Numbered from the stretch's first letter, positions 26,997 to 39,836 are shown. The stretch: DNA of 64,000 nucleotides from Acanthochlamys bracteata (GCA_019914995.1 CM034138.1:7012535-7076534); one strand, 5' to 3'. The notes: generated by a model not told the origin, from the sequence alone. Program-made: numbers and translations.

Positions 26997-28155
26997 TAGA
27001 GACGGCAAATTTCGATCCGATCCGAAACCAATCCGAAAAAGTCGGATTTGGGTCAAGCTTTAATCGAATTCGGATCGACCTGAAAATCATAGTTGTAAAA
27101 ATCGGACCGGACATTGAACCGAAAAACTGTACGGGTCACGGGTTGACCCGTCGGGTCAACGGGTTGAACCGTTATGTTAAAAATATTAAAATATTAATGG
27201 TAGCACGAATACTTATTATTATTTTTTGTTAAAAAGTATAAAAGAAAAATAAACTAACAAAAAATATATAGAAAAACAAAAAATATTTTAAATAATAAAT
27301 TTCTTAATTTCAAAAAAAATTCTTTGTTTTAAAATAATTTTATTATTATTCTTACAATTTAATAGAATTAGTAATATAAAATTTTAAAAATCACTAATAA
27401 TAACTATTTACATATAAAATATAACAAAGTTATTTTTTTGCATTATCACATCCAAATGTAAAATTCAAACTACATATTATATTTCAATATAAGACTACTA
27501 ATAATTATTTTTGTATTAATATATCACAAATTAAATTTTTTAAAATTTAATTTAATCCGGTTTGATCCGGGCGGATGGGTCGAAGCGGGTCAGATCAAGT
27601 CGATTGCATAAACGGTTTTATCATAAACCCGGACCGATTTACGCTCCGGGTCGACCCGGGCGGGCCGGTCCGGGTTTAACAACTATGCTGAAATGATCCG
27701 AAAATTTTTAATGGGTTCGGATCGGATTGATCCGAAATTGATCCATTTAATCCGTATAACTATTTATATATTATATATTATTTAATAATTAGAAATAATA
27801 GCAAAAAATTGAATTTAATTTGTATTATTGTATATATATATTTTTTAATTTATCTTAATTTAACTAATTTTTATTTAATTTATAAATTTTGTCAAAATTA
27901 ATATTTTTTTAAATATATCATAATTAATAAGTTTTATATATTATTATTAAAAATTAATATTTATAATTTTTATTTTAATAATTTTAATTATTAGATAGGT
28001 CGATCCGAGTTTGATCCGGTTATAAATAGGTTGGGTTAGGGTTGATAATTTTGACTCATATAAATAAATAGGTTATATTAGGATTGAATAATTTTGACTC
28101 GATTATTATATGGATCGATCCGGAACCGACACAGGAATCCGAATTGCCACCCCTA
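26997..28155. mobile_element. Middle hAT-type element, inserted in the outer one
   Basis: Left end TAGAGACGGCAAATTTCG and right end CGAATTGCCACCCCTA are imperfect inverted repeats of the same type as the outer element. Candidate 8-bp duplications are TATTTAAA (26989-26996) and TCTTTAAG (28156-28163), with 6 of 8 matching. Subterminal sequence is rich in 'gatccgaa' motifs in both orientations, which is typical of transposase-binding repeats. It is non-coding and is itself interrupted by a third element. Confidence 0.7.
27088..27687. mobile_element. Innermost hAT-type element
   Basis: A ~600-bp element starting CATAGTTGTAAAAATCGGACCGG and ending CCGGTCCGGGTTTAACAACTATG, long imperfect inverted repeats of about 23 bp. 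Flanks are CTGAAAAT (27080-27087) and CTGAAAT (27688-27694), a target duplication that has lost one A. GC-rich subterminal blocks ('gggtcgacccgggcgggcc') surround an AT-rich core. There is no coding capacity. Confidence 0.75.
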
Positions 28156-29438
28156 TCTTTAAGGAATAATATTTGATTTTTTTTTCTGTATATTAAAATA
28201 TTGACAATAAAAATAATCAATAATAGTAATTTATAAATTATTAAATTATATAATATTTATAATTAATTGTTATTTTTATATCTTAATAAAATAGTGTAAG
28301 ATGATAATTGTAATATTATCGAAAAGTATTATTATATAAGTGTTTCTGTAATGACGAATTTGAATTTCTTGAAAAAAATTTTTAGCAAAATTTTGTTAGA
28401 TAGCTATGTTTATCAAAATTGTTATCGAAATTTTTAGTTTATAATTATAAATTTTCAGTTATCAACACATATTTTCAAAAAATAAATTTTTTTTGGATAT
28501 TTTAAGGACCGATGAAGATAGTAAAGAATGCACATTTTGATGGGCATTCACTATCTCTCATCATTAAAAACATCGTGCACTTTTATTACAACTGCTCTTA
28601 TCATTTCACGAAATTTTAAAAATATAGAATTAAAAATTAATAATTTTAATTATTAAATAGGTCGATCCGAATTTGACCCGATTATTAATAGGTTGGGTTA
28701 AGATTAGTTAATTTTAATATGTATAAATTTATGAGTTGGGTTAGAGTTGAACGAATTTGATCAGGTTATTAAATGAATCGATCCAAATTAATCCACGAAC
28801 TCAAATTGCCACTCCTGGAACTAACTTCGTGCAAAAGAACAATATTTTTAGTTTTAAAAAGAAAAAATCATTCAACAAAAATTTTGTGTTTAGTTTTAAT
28901 CACAACTAAATTCTCCTATAAAAAAAAGGAGAACAAATGAGAGTGCAAGTGTTTTAATTCACTCTAAACTTCAAATCTTAGATATAATTGCTGTTCATGG
29001 GATTTTACGCACTAGCTAACTTTCGTTGTTAAGATTTTATGCACTAGCTAACATTAGGCTTCTGTTGTGGACCGGGTCAGTGGCTCTCCTATTTTGATAT
29101 TTTTTATTCTTATAAACGAGCTTTATTATTTTATTTTTTTAAAAATAATAAATAATAATATGTATTTATTATATAAAATTTTTTAAATAAAATTTATAAA
29201 ATATTATAAAATATTTATTTAAAAATTCTGATACGTACTTTTGTAGACCTTTTCACAAGATACACGCCTCCCAAGAAACGTCGACTAAGTTTTAGTAAAC
29301 ATTTACGAATGCTTAAAATACAAAAAACAATTTTAGAATGAAACTTATTCTGAAATTTTCTGAAAGCTAGTTTAATTTTTAATCTAAAAAATAATAAAAA
29401 TTACATAATATACTATTTATCTATAAATTTAATTACTT

Positions 29439-32337
29439 TTATCGTACATTTTCAGATAGCAGTAACCTTATATGATCATCAAGAAGTGGAAGACTTTGGT
29501 CTTCTTCATATGCATACATAACCCTAACCATCCTTGCAGTATTCAGGGAAGCTGTCAAAAAGTTCTGCGAAATGTTTCTTCTCGAGTTGATCAGTTCATT
29601 GTTGAGCCCTTGCCATGCATTTGATATCATCCGCTTCACTTGATCCCTGGCTTCTGTACTCGAAGAACAAGGATGTTCTTTCTTGTAGCATTCCAAATAA
29701 GAACCATCGTACCCATTCTGGTTCTCATCCTAAAACATGCAGCATTAATCAGTTCACTCAAGTCTCAAATTTCTGAAATTATATGATGTGTTTAAACCAT
29801 TCCGCGTGCCAATTAATCCTCTAAATTAGTTTCTGTATTAAAAAATAATTTTTTTTTATTTAAGAAACAAACTTTATTTTTTATATTTAAAAAATAATAA
29901 AAATTTGTAATAAAGTAAATTTTTTCTATATTTTCTAAAATTTTAAGTAATTTTTTAGATATTTATAAAATATATATTAAAAAATGTAAATAAAAAATTG
30001 AAAAGCCATCTTTTTGATAAGTTGAATCAAACATGCGTTATTTGATCGTTGCTTATAGGATAATTTTCACTCCTCTATTTTTTTTATATTTTTAAATAAA
30101 TTTTTATTAAAAATATTTATTAAAAATTTAAGAAAATATAGAAAAATTTTATGTTATAAAACTTTTTTTGCCTTTTTCAGATAAAAAAATAAAATTCGAT
30201 TTCAATAGAATAAAAATATTTTAGTTTTAGAAAAAAATTTATTTTATAATCACTTTCAAATATTTCTTACCTTGGCAGATCCTAGGTCATCCCAAAGACG
30301 AAGAATTGTTGCAGGATAAGAGATGATCATGGGATGGCTATCTATTTTCTCCGCATTTTCTTTTGTAATTTCTTCTCCGAGTAGGAAGAAGAGATGCACG
30401 AGCACAATATGAACTCCACAACTTACACGAGCACTCTCCATGTATTCATCAACATTTGGTACTTGTCCGGATGAATACCATTTTGCTTCTCGCAGGAATG
30501 CTTCGCATAATTCAATCCACTAAAAATTTCAAGAAAACAGAAGAGTTTAAATTTGTGTCGGTCGAAATCTATTAGTTCTTCACATAAATAACTAATTCAT
30601 CCGTATCTACAGCGTATATGTGCGTTTGTCTGATCTTTTCCTAGCTTTTTATAAGTTTTTTTTAGTTTACGTTTTTTAATAATTTTTTTATAATATTATA
30701 CAAAATTTATTTAAACATTTAGAAATTATAAAAAAATTTACGTCATAAAATCTCATTACTATTTATCTTTTATTTTTTTAAAAGAAAAAATAAAGCTTAT
30801 GTTTTGAAATAAAATAAAAATATATTTTATTTTATAAAATTTCTTTTCATGAGCATTCTTAAACTTACTGCTTTTTTGAATGAGTTGATGGGGTTCCATC
30901 CATGTTGCTTGAGCACATTTTCCGCAACATCTTTGGTAGTATTGTACAAGCATTCATAGCATTTCCTCATATAGCATGGAAGTGAGTTCACAGCGGAAAG
31001 TTCCCACCTAAAATTCATTTTACATAAATTAATTCATTTTTTCGATAACGAAAGTAGTTAAAAAAAAAGAAAGAACTGACTTACTTATTAACGGCTTCGG
31101 TGAAGAGGTTGAGTTCATCAAGTGTTCCATAGACATCAAATATATCATCCATAATGTAGACAAAGGAAATAATCTTTGCAAGATCCATTCTGCATTTGGA
31201 GAATTCTGGATATGGTATTATATTCATAGGCCACATGAACCATTTCAACGGTTGATCTCGAGCTAGTTTTAGTTCTTCTGCTAACCCCAAATCCTTCCAC
31301 CATCTGCATATACAGCAAACATTTATAAAAGAAATTAACTATCCGAGTTATGTAACTGCGTTAATGTTAAATAATTTTGAAAGAAAAAACATACAATAAA
31401 TCTGTCTACCTTAATATTTCTGCGGCCTCTCTTCGGTTCAGGGATTGGATAATGTTGAAATCTAACTTGGCCAATTCTTGGAAGGCTTCATTCCACGGAG
31501 TTGATCTTCTGTAACAGTCATGATCGAGATGGTACCGTACTCGAAACCTCTGCACATTCAAATGATACGGGTTCTCCAGTGTGTGCTTCACTTGCGATGC
31601 AGATTGGTGATCCAAGAACTCTGCAGCTTTCTGCAAATGTTTAGTTGAAAACACATTGGCTTCATGAAGCAAGTGTTCTCCATGAGTACTCAAATGGGAT
31701 GCTTCATACAAGCTCAGCATTCCTTCTATGTCCTTACTCAATGATAAGTTGAAGTGCCCATCAGAATCCAAGAATCTGCCTAAAACTTCTGAAAAATGGA
31801 GGAAATGTATCGTTAAGGTTCTGTCGATACTTATTTAGTAGGACTTCAATTGGCAAGAAGAGTTCTCACCTGCAGATATAGGATACCCAGCTTGCCTTAG
31901 TAACCGAAATGAAAGTGCAACATAGAACAAATCATTCTTCATTGGATTTTTTCTGAGAAATTGTTCATAGACCGAGCTCAAAATAACTTCAATCTCATCT
32001 TTGTAGTGGTAATCTATACCGAGTTGTTGAAGTGAATCTATCATCCTTACAGAGGCTCGCAAGTCACTGTTGTCATTGCGAAGAATTTCTCCAACTTTAA
32101 GTACGTATTTCTCATGCTTAGGAAACCAAAAAGCATAATGAGGATGGGAAAAAAAAATTATAGCACAATGGAAATGAAAGAGGAAAAAAAATAAACAAGA
32201 ACTACCTTTAGGGAGATTGTTTTGGAAGGAAAATGATCATGTTTTTTGAATACTTGAAGCTGCTGCTGCTGCTTGTTTTTGCTTGCTGTACATGGGAACA
32301 TGCCATAGGGAACCATTTGAAGTATGGAAGAAATCAT
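29439..32337 (-). CDS. Terpene synthase, TPS-g-like (acyclic mono-/sesquiterpene alcohol type)
   Basis: Seven exons, the usual class III TPS number: 32337-32206, 32116-31870, 31788-31410, 31303-31085, 31007-30869, 30519-30271 and 29729-29439. They join in frame to 551 residues. The metal-binding motif DDIFD is at 305-309 and the NSE/DTE motif DDLGSAKDE at 449-457. The RRx8W motif is absent and the N-terminus is short. This fits the TPS-g subfamily, whose members often make acyclic alcohols such as linalool or nerolidol from GPP or FPP. The exact product and the compartment (cytosol or plastid; the first ~40 residues are only weakly transit-like) cannot be read from sequence. The start is the first Met after an upstream in-frame stop. 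All junctions are GT-AG and the gene looks functional. Confidence 0.9.
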
Positions 32338-32469
32338 TGGATTTAATTCCAGAATGTGATCATCTAAACAAGAGTTTACTATGGCTCTAGGTTTTTCAAA
32401 GAAAATATTTCTAATGAATTAAACCTATAATTTTGGTGACATTGAATGGTTTAGGGGTCTGATCACATC

Positions 32470-32479
32470 TATTTATATA
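32470..32479 (-). promoter_or_regulatory. TATA box of the terpene synthase gene
   Basis: TATATAAATA on the minus strand, followed by 'gatgtgatc', about 135 bases upstream of the ATG at 32337. The distance suits a 5' UTR of roughly 100 bases. Assignment rests on position and motif quality only. Confidence 0.6.
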
Positions 32480-35400
32480 TTTCTAAGTATGTTTGGTGTG
32501 CTTATTTGGTACCCAGCTTGTAAGCTTTGCATGTTTTAAGTTATTTTATTCCATAAGACTGGAAAAACTAGTTTGAACCTGTTGCAAATCATGTTTTTTT
32601 CATTTTTTAAGTCACCCTAAGAGACTTTGATCCTTCACTAGAAGTTTAGAAATGCTTAAAATAAAAAAATTTCCAAAAAACTTGTACTTTGTATTTTTTT
32701 TAAATGAGTTTGATTTTTTTTTCTCTTCAAAACATTAATAAAAATTATATATATAAAATTTATGGCGCACATTATTTATTATTTTTTCTAAAAATCTTCT
32801 ACAAAAATTTAAATAATATAACAATTTTATTAAAAAATAAAATATTGAAATGAAATTTTATTAGGCAATGATAAGTACGCCAAAACCTAAAGTTAGCCTT
32901 CTTTCAAGTCTTTGTTCTTTTCTTATGACTAGAGCGACCTAAGATAACAAATCACTATCTATCTAGAATAAAGGTACATACATGTTTTTAACGTTATATA
33001 TGGTCCTTAGCTTTATAGACTAATGAATTGTTTCGCAAATCATTTCATTTCACCATTTTATTTTAATATTTGTTTTCTTAGAAATTTTCTACAGTAATCT
33101 AAATTTTTTTTAAAAAATTTGGCAAGTGCAAGTAATTGTACATCATAAAATTTTTTAAGATAAAAAAATTAAGCTCATTTTTTAAAAACCTTAAAATAAA
33201 CTTTTTTTCTAAAAACTTATTAATTTAAGCATTTTCAAATGACATACTGTCTGTCTTCAGACACAAGTCTATTTGCATGAATTCTCAAGTGAGGTACCCT
33301 ACTTAAACTTGAGCTTGGGTAAGAGCAGCATCTCCAGTAGCAGTTTAGAAATATATAAGATTATTTAGAAGTGTTTATAAAAAAAAATTTATAGAATAAA
33401 CAAATTTTCGAAAATTTTTCAAAAATGAGCTTATTTTTTTTGTTACTTCGAAAAAATAATAATTACATGTAAAGATATATGATATATAATTTTTAAAAAT
33501 TTAAATTCTATAAGATAACTTAGAAGATTTATTAAAAAATACGAAATAATTATTTAGAATGATAAGCACTTAGAAAGCATCAGCATTTGGGAGTTGAATT
33601 TTTTGAAATAAAAAATTTTTTATTCTTTTTGATAAACGAATTTTATTTTATTTTTAAAAAATAATAAAATATGTAATAAAAAAATTTTATTACATAAATT
33701 TTTCATATTTTTTAAATTCTTAAATAAATTATTTAAATAATTATAAAATATAAATTAAAAAATTAAAAAAATTTTGTTAGAAAAACGTAAAGCCAAACGC
33801 CCAATTCTACAATTTTTTCGAAAATCAAAAGAGATGGTAAGTAGTTGTGCCTACATTTTCAAGGGAAGGGAAATGGGTATTGGCCTATATGATGCAGACC
33901 CTCTGCTCTTCTTGATCGATGATCGAAATGGATGCATTTTAACTCTTCCTTTTGATACGATATTTTTTATTTATAATACGTTTGCAACGATTATTATTCA
34001 GAAGAATAATAATAAATTATAATACTCTTCCTGAAAGAATCTCACTAATATAAATTTTTTTTTACACTTTTTAAATTTTTAAATAATTTTTTAAATATTT
34101 ATAAAATATATTATTAAAAAATATATTATTAAAAATTAAAAAATTATTTTTTTAATAAGCTGAACCAAACAGTCCATAGCTCTAGGTTTTCTAAGAAAAG
34201 ATTTCCAATAAGAAATGCTTTTGGGGTTTGATAACACATGAATACACAGCTAAGATTATGTTTATGTTTGAGAGTGCTTATTTGCACAATAAATTGCTTA
34301 TAAATGTTGCCCGTATTTTATTATTTTCGGCGACATTTTTAGAGCTTATTTGATGGTACTTATTTTCTCTTTTTATTAAATTTTTTGTATTTTTATTTTA
34401 ACAAATAAATATTTTATATAATCTTTTTTTAAAATTTAAAAATTATAGAAAAGTATTTACATTATGAGATTTTATTATTTTTTATTTTTTATGAAATGAA
34501 AAATAAAACTTATTAAAAAAATTTTAAAATACTTTTGTTTCAGAATTTTTTTAAAAAAAAGAACTTTTAAATATTTTATTCTTTTGAGAATTTAAAGTTT
34601 CTAGGAACAGTTCTTAACGTTTGTTTTTCGTGTAAATCAACTTTCTCATGCTGAATGTTGACAATAGAAAGTGGGATCAGGAGCTAATCGAGTTTGGTGC
34701 GGAGTGTGCGTTTTGATATTACTTTTCAACAAAATATTTTTTAATTTTTAAATTATATATTTTTTAATAGATTTTTATAAAATTTATTTTAAAATTTTAA
34801 AAAATATAAAAATATATATAATTTTTATATTTTTAGATAAAAACAAAAAATTTTCAAATAAAATAAAATATAATTTATTTTAAAAATAGTGTTCAGAGTT
34901 TTATAAAAATTTAGTATTTATTTATATAGTTAAGAATTTTATGTAAAGATAAAGAGGATGTTTGAAATTGAGTATTTTCTTATTTAGGCCAAATTTTTTG
35001 TCAAAAATTGAAAATATTTTGCTCAAACTTTTTTGTTTTTGGATATTCTTTGCTTTCAAAGAATTGAAAATTCTCTGTTCTCTAATTTCTTCATTTGGAT
35101 CTCTTCGATCGCTATCAACCGCAGGTTCACCATGTTATTCACATTTTGATTCGTTCGTTGTTCATTTCATAAAAAAAAAAAAATTTATTTATATATATAA
35201 TTAATATAAAAAATATTTAAACTAATTCTTAATTTATTATCATTACCAAATAAAATCTTACTATGGCATCATTTGACAGCACGTTTACATACTTTTTTAT
35301 TTTAATTATTTATTATATATTTTAATAATTTTGTTAAAATATTTTATAAAATTTATTTAAAATTATTTAAATTATTATATGTTCTAAAATTTTATATTTA

Positions 35401-36267
35401 TTATATTTATTTTAGGTCAAATTAAAGTTTGAGTGGAAACAAAATACTTATATTTACTGTGTTGACGCCTTGACGGTATTCATAGGATATGTTTATTATA
35501 AAATAAATTCACTTTTTTAAAGTTGATATTATTTTTATATTTATTTTATATTATAAGTGAATTATAAAATTAAGCTTTAAAAAAATAAATATTTAATAAA
35601 AATAAAATATTTTAATTATTTTATTTTATTTTATATTAAAAATAAATTTGAATGGCAATTTAAATAAGCCCATAGCCAAAACAGTCAGCTAAGAGCGTAT
35701 TTCAAATTTCCGTAACTAAGTTTCGTGAAAATAAAAAATAAAAAATAAAGTTTTTTAAAAAATAAAGTGAAAGTGAAGTTCAGTATTTATATTTCAATAG
35801 ATTTTGGAAGTGTGTTGAAAATTAAAAAATATAATTGTATTGAAAAGTGTGCAAATAAGAAAGTTGGAGCTGGAATTCTATATGTGAAAGTAGAATTATG
35901 AGTTTTTTATATAATTAAAATATATGAATTATTCGGAACTCAAAATTTGACGAGAGAAAATAGAGTTACGGACGATTGAAATACCCAGTAAAGAAAAGTA
36001 TCTTCGTCGGAGGAATACCAGAAATATGGGAACAGAGAAAAACAATCATAATTCTGCTCACTTCTACAAGTTTGCTTTAACAGACTTACATTGTAATAGT
36101 TAATTTATTGTAATATCACTTTCAGAAATTAGAAACTTTTTTAAAGAAAAACTTTTTACTGCAAAATTTTGAAACAGTTTTCAAAATAACATATTACAAA
36201 TATTCTTATATAGTGATTATAATCCAAATATTATATTAAATAACAACAACAAGATTTGGTTATTGAT
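32480..36267. other. AT-rich intergenic spacer with MITE remnants
   Basis: About 3.8 kb between the terpene synthase promoter and the 3' end of the first LRK10L kinase. About 33580-33805 looks like a MITE with 'tttgggagttgaa' and 'ccaaacgcccaa' ends. A Tourist-like copy lies at 35691-35986. Other stretches are A/T-rich repeats. Short open frames here resemble no known protein. Confidence 0.55.
35691..35986. mobile_element. Tourist-like MITE copy
   Basis: Begins 'agcgtatttcaaatttccgtaact' and ends 'agttacggacgattgaaataccc', which are imperfect inverted repeats related to the ends of the 19.1-kb element. The interior ('gtgaaagtgaagttcagtat', 'gaattctatatgtgaaag') matches that family. A clean TTA duplication is not visible. 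Confidence 0.65.
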
Positions 36268-39200
36268 TCACAAAATATCAGATTTAATATGTGAAGAAAT
36301 CAACGATGGCTTTGGGGGCAATGGCAAGTCCTTGCCGTCTCCTTCCAACATCTCAATAACTCTGTTCATTGAAGGACGATTTTCAGGCGTTGTTTGTATA
36401 CACCAAATTCCTACAAGCAGCATTTTCCTTATAATTTTGTTCGACACATTCGCGACTAACTGTGAACTAATGTCATGACTCTCAACGAGTGTTCTATAAA
36501 TGGAGTCTGGAAAATAGTCTTCGCTACCTTCTTCGACATTATTCATGACAGATTTATCTTGTGCTCCGAATATTTCCAAGATCATCATGCCATAGCTGTA
36601 TACATCAGACTTACTTGAAACAACTCCAAAACTTCGAGAGAAAACTTCTGGAGCAATGTAACCAGGTGTACCTCTCGTTCCATTTATCGACACAATGCTA
36701 CCTTTAGAGGAGCACAGCTTTGCTAGCCCAAAATCAGAAATTTTGGGACAGAAATTTTGGTCTAGTAGGATGTTGTGAGGCTTGATATCGAAGTGAACCA
36801 TCCGAGCATTGCTTCCACGGTGCAGGTACTCCAATCCACGGGCTATTCCAACAGCTATGTCGTAAAGTTTTTCGCAACTAAGGTATGGAACCTTCGCAAG
36901 CTTTGCATGACGGATATGTTTGTCAAGTGAACCATTCGGCATGAAGTCATAAACCAGAGCTCTCTTCGAACCCTCGGAACAAAACCCTCTGAGTGTGACG
37001 ACATTTACATGGGACGTCTTGCCGATGCCAGCAACCTCATTGACAAAGTCTTCACCATTTTCAGTAGAAATGTTTAAAATCTTCACTGCCACTTCACGGC
37101 CATTTGGTAGGGTTCCTTTGAATACAAATCCAAATCCTCCTTGTCCAAGTTTTTCCTGGAATGATTTTGTCATCTTCTTTACCTCTGCGTATGTGTAGCG
37201 CTTTGGAGCCAAATAATCATACTTCTCAAGAAATGACTCGATAGCTCGAGCATGGTTTGGTATTTCCTTCCAGAAAATGCATCCTTGGAAATTTCGTTTG
37301 TAACTTATGAAGTAGGGAAAAATGAGTAATGCGGACAGGAGCAGGCCTCCGATACCAAAACATATTGCTGAAAAAGTTCAATATGAGATGTATTAAGAAA
37401 AACTATAGACTAGTTAAGGTACTTCTATACATGAACATGTACGTAGGGACTCCTATTTACTTACAAAAACAATGTAAGTTTTGAAAATATACATAAGTTT
37501 TGCTAAGGCTTAAGTGTATGTTATTTTCTTTCACTAAAAAGCACTTTCAAGTTAGTCAAAAAAACATAATTAGTTATTTCCAATTCGCCACTTTTTATAA
37601 AAAATATATAAACTAAATCTATTTTAACAATATTATTTATAATAATTCACTTTCAGTAACTCCTTTCAACTCACTTCTAGCTCAAAAAAACACACCCCCC
37701 TAAATGCATGCATCAATTATCTTAGAACTTGCCGTATTTTGCAAAAAATACTCACTTGTAAACTCATTTTTCAATACAATCAGATAAAAGGTTACTTTCG
37801 AATTTACTTTCAAACAATATTAAATAAAAAAAATTTAACTCACTTTTCAAAAATATTTTATACGAACTCATTTCACCGCAACTAACCAAGCCCTTATAGT
37901 CTTCTGCTTTGTACTGCTTTTCCGAATACCACCATACCCGATCAATAATCCATCTCAAGGAGATGCTTCTCACCTCCTATACTATGCAACAAAAGAGAAT
38001 GGGTTCAAGGTTAATACTCCTATACTATGCAACAAAAGAGAATGGGTTCAAGGTTAATACTCCTAGTATTACCATTTAAGAAAATTTAGGGGTTCCAATT
38101 CGAATTTGTATATCGGTTTCGGATCGACCAATCTAATCCGATCTATTTATTTATATGGATCAAAACTACCAATCCTAATCCAATCTATTTAATAATCCGA
38201 TCAAATTCGGATCAACGTATTTAATAATTAAAATAAAAATTATAAATATTAATTTCTAATAATAATATTTATTTTGATAAATTTATAAATTAAGTAAAAA
38301 TTAAAATAAATTAAGAAATATATATTTACAAATTAAATTCAAATTTTATACTATTATTTTTTAATTATTAAATAATATATATTAATAGTTATACAGATTG
38401 AATAGATTAATTTCGGATCGATCCGAATCTGACTAAGTTGTTCGTATTAATTTTTAATTGATCCGAAATTGACTTGAATTCTGTAAGGCTCGATCCGAAT
38501 CCGATTTTTTGGGTCGAGTAAAAAATTATCATCCCTAATTACATATTGATTTTGGAAACTCTAGAATTTTAACTCTATGAAATTTCTTTTTTAAGAAATT
38601 TAAGAATCTAACTTCGAGAAGCAAAATATAAATAGTACTATTGAGATACAGTAAAGTTACTTGTATAATTTTATTTACCTAGTACGGTCTTTTTCCGAAC
38701 ATGGTGAATATTCCCTGCAACAAAAGAGAAAAAATTATAAACACAGTTATTACGTTATAGTTCCTAAAGTGATATTTTGGTCCAACAAAAAGTCAATGGT
38801 AAGTGATATTTTGGTCCAGCAAAGTCAACTCCTAAAGTGAAAAAGTTTTTTTCAAGTAAATAATCAAGATCTACCTGTATATAAATACCACAAGAAAATT
38901 ATTCAGAGATATTTTCTGGATTATTGCTTTTATGCAATATTAAAAGAAAATGTGAGATTTCTTAGCAAAACTGCATCTGAGTAAATCAAATGTACAAAGT
39001 GACTCACCGGTGGTGCCGCAGTTCTGACTATAAGCTCCGTCGCTGCAGTAGCAAGTGAAGTCGTAGCTTCCGTTGCTGGTTACGCTGTAGCCGCAAAACC
39101 CACCGGACTTCTCGCATCCATCGCAACCGTCAGCGGTCGTCTGCGTCCATCCAAGCTCAAACCCATTCTTCAGCGCCGAACCGAACCCTCCTCCGATTAG

Positions 39201-39836
39201 CCAGCTATAGTCTCTGAGCTGTTCGGACTCTAGTACTCTCACCGTCACCAACTCATCGCACTTCAGGGCATAAAATACGTCCCAAAGAATTACGTCTGTC
39301 CACAAAACATAGGACTGTAGGTCAGACTTTACCCCTGAGAAGCAAGTCGCTGGCTTCAACACCGTCGGCAGGTCTGGCAGGTTCGCAATCGGCGAAGAGC
39401 AGTTGAAGAAAAAGGTAAGCGTAGCGTCTCCGTCTGTGTACCTGAACTGGCTTTCAGAGTCCCAAACGGTAGCGTTGTGGCGGACCCTCGGACAATTTCC
39501 GGCAGTAGTTAAGACGTCAGTGTCGGTGAGCTTAACCGTCCGTTGATCGTAGTCGATCGCGGTGACGGTGTGGTTGTCTTGGCCGAGGTTAACTATCGGA
39601 TAGCCGCCGGAGCAGTATATGGCGAAGTTCTTGTAGCCGCAAAATGAAAAGGGATTGTTTTTTGTTTGCTGGAGAACGTCTTCGAACCAGAAAGGGTAAC
39701 GTATGGTGATATTGCCGCATGTCCTCGTAGGGCATGTTGCCGGATAGTCGCAGAGGGTGATGGTAGTAGAAGAAAGAAAGAGCGGCAAAAGAAGAAGATG
39801 GAGAGAACAAGGAGGTGGTCTGGCGTTGTTTGGCAT
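36268..39836 (-). CDS. LRK10L-type receptor kinase, HFD (non-RD) kinase, divergent-pair member A
   Basis: Three exons (39836-39008, 38714-38679 and 37367-36268) join in frame to 654 residues. Exon 1 encodes a signal peptide and a Cys-rich wall-associated-type ectodomain (GUB_WAK-like CPTRTCGNIT start, WAK-associated-like C-terminal part with GCEKSGGFCGY). A 36-nt microexon encodes a basic linker. Exon 3 encodes the transmembrane helix (~291-310) and the whole kinase: GQGGFG (363-368), Lys 384 in VAVK, HFDIKPHN (480-487) and DFG (500-502). HFD in place of HRD makes it non-RD, normal for the LRK10L-2/PR5K-like clade. A plasma-membrane role in defence or growth signalling is inferred from family. 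Intron 2 holds a hAT-like element and a tandem duplication, but coding is intact. It diverges from a plus-strand partner starting at 43225. Confidence 0.9.
37974..38059. repeat. Perfect 43-bp tandem duplication in intron 2 of receptor kinase A
   Basis: The unit 'ctcctatactatgcaacaaa...' occurs at 37974-38016 and again at 38017-38059 with no mismatch. 'ctccta' then begins a third unit before the sequence diverges. Perfect identity in an intron implies a recent slippage or duplication event, or an assembly artefact. Confidence 0.9.
38087..38537. mobile_element. hAT-like non-autonomous element in intron 2
   Basis: Starts TAGGGGTTCCAATTCGAA and ends ...AAATTATCATCCCTA. The ends match the TAGGGGTGGCAAT-type termini of the nested set at 26.8-28.8 kb, and subterminal 'ggatcgatccgaa' motifs are shared. 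No convincing 8-bp target duplication is visible, so it is probably old. It lies wholly inside the intron (37368-38678) and leaves both splice sites intact. Confidence 0.65.

Larger units (their letters stand above)
26800..28817. mobile_element. Outer hAT-type element of a nested set
   Basis: Left end TAGGAGTGGTAAT, right end ATTGCCACTCCTG: the reverse complement matches apart from one internal base and the terminal base. It is flanked by an 8-bp duplication, GAACTAAT (26792-26799) and GAACTAAC (28818-28825), with 7 of 8 bases matching. An 8-bp target duplication and TAGGGGTGGCAAT-like termini fit the hAT superfamily. No transposase frame is left. A second element lies inside it. Confidence 0.75.
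24615..29438. other. AT-rich intergenic spacer containing nested hAT elements
   Basis: About 4.8 kb. The left part (to ~26790) is short A/T-rich repeat material, including a possible MITE at about 25921-26182 with 'tttagagacgttttg'-like ends and a TA run at 26554-26575. The middle is the three-deep nest of hAT-type elements described separately. The final ~600 bases are AT-rich and probably include the 3' UTR of the terpene synthase. No coding region is supported. Confidence 0.6.

Noticed and set aside
36268-39836. Receptor kinase A as two separate genes (ectodomain fragment and kinase fragment)
   Set aside because: A 36-nt microexon with good splice sites joins them in frame, and the plus-strand partner has the same architecture.
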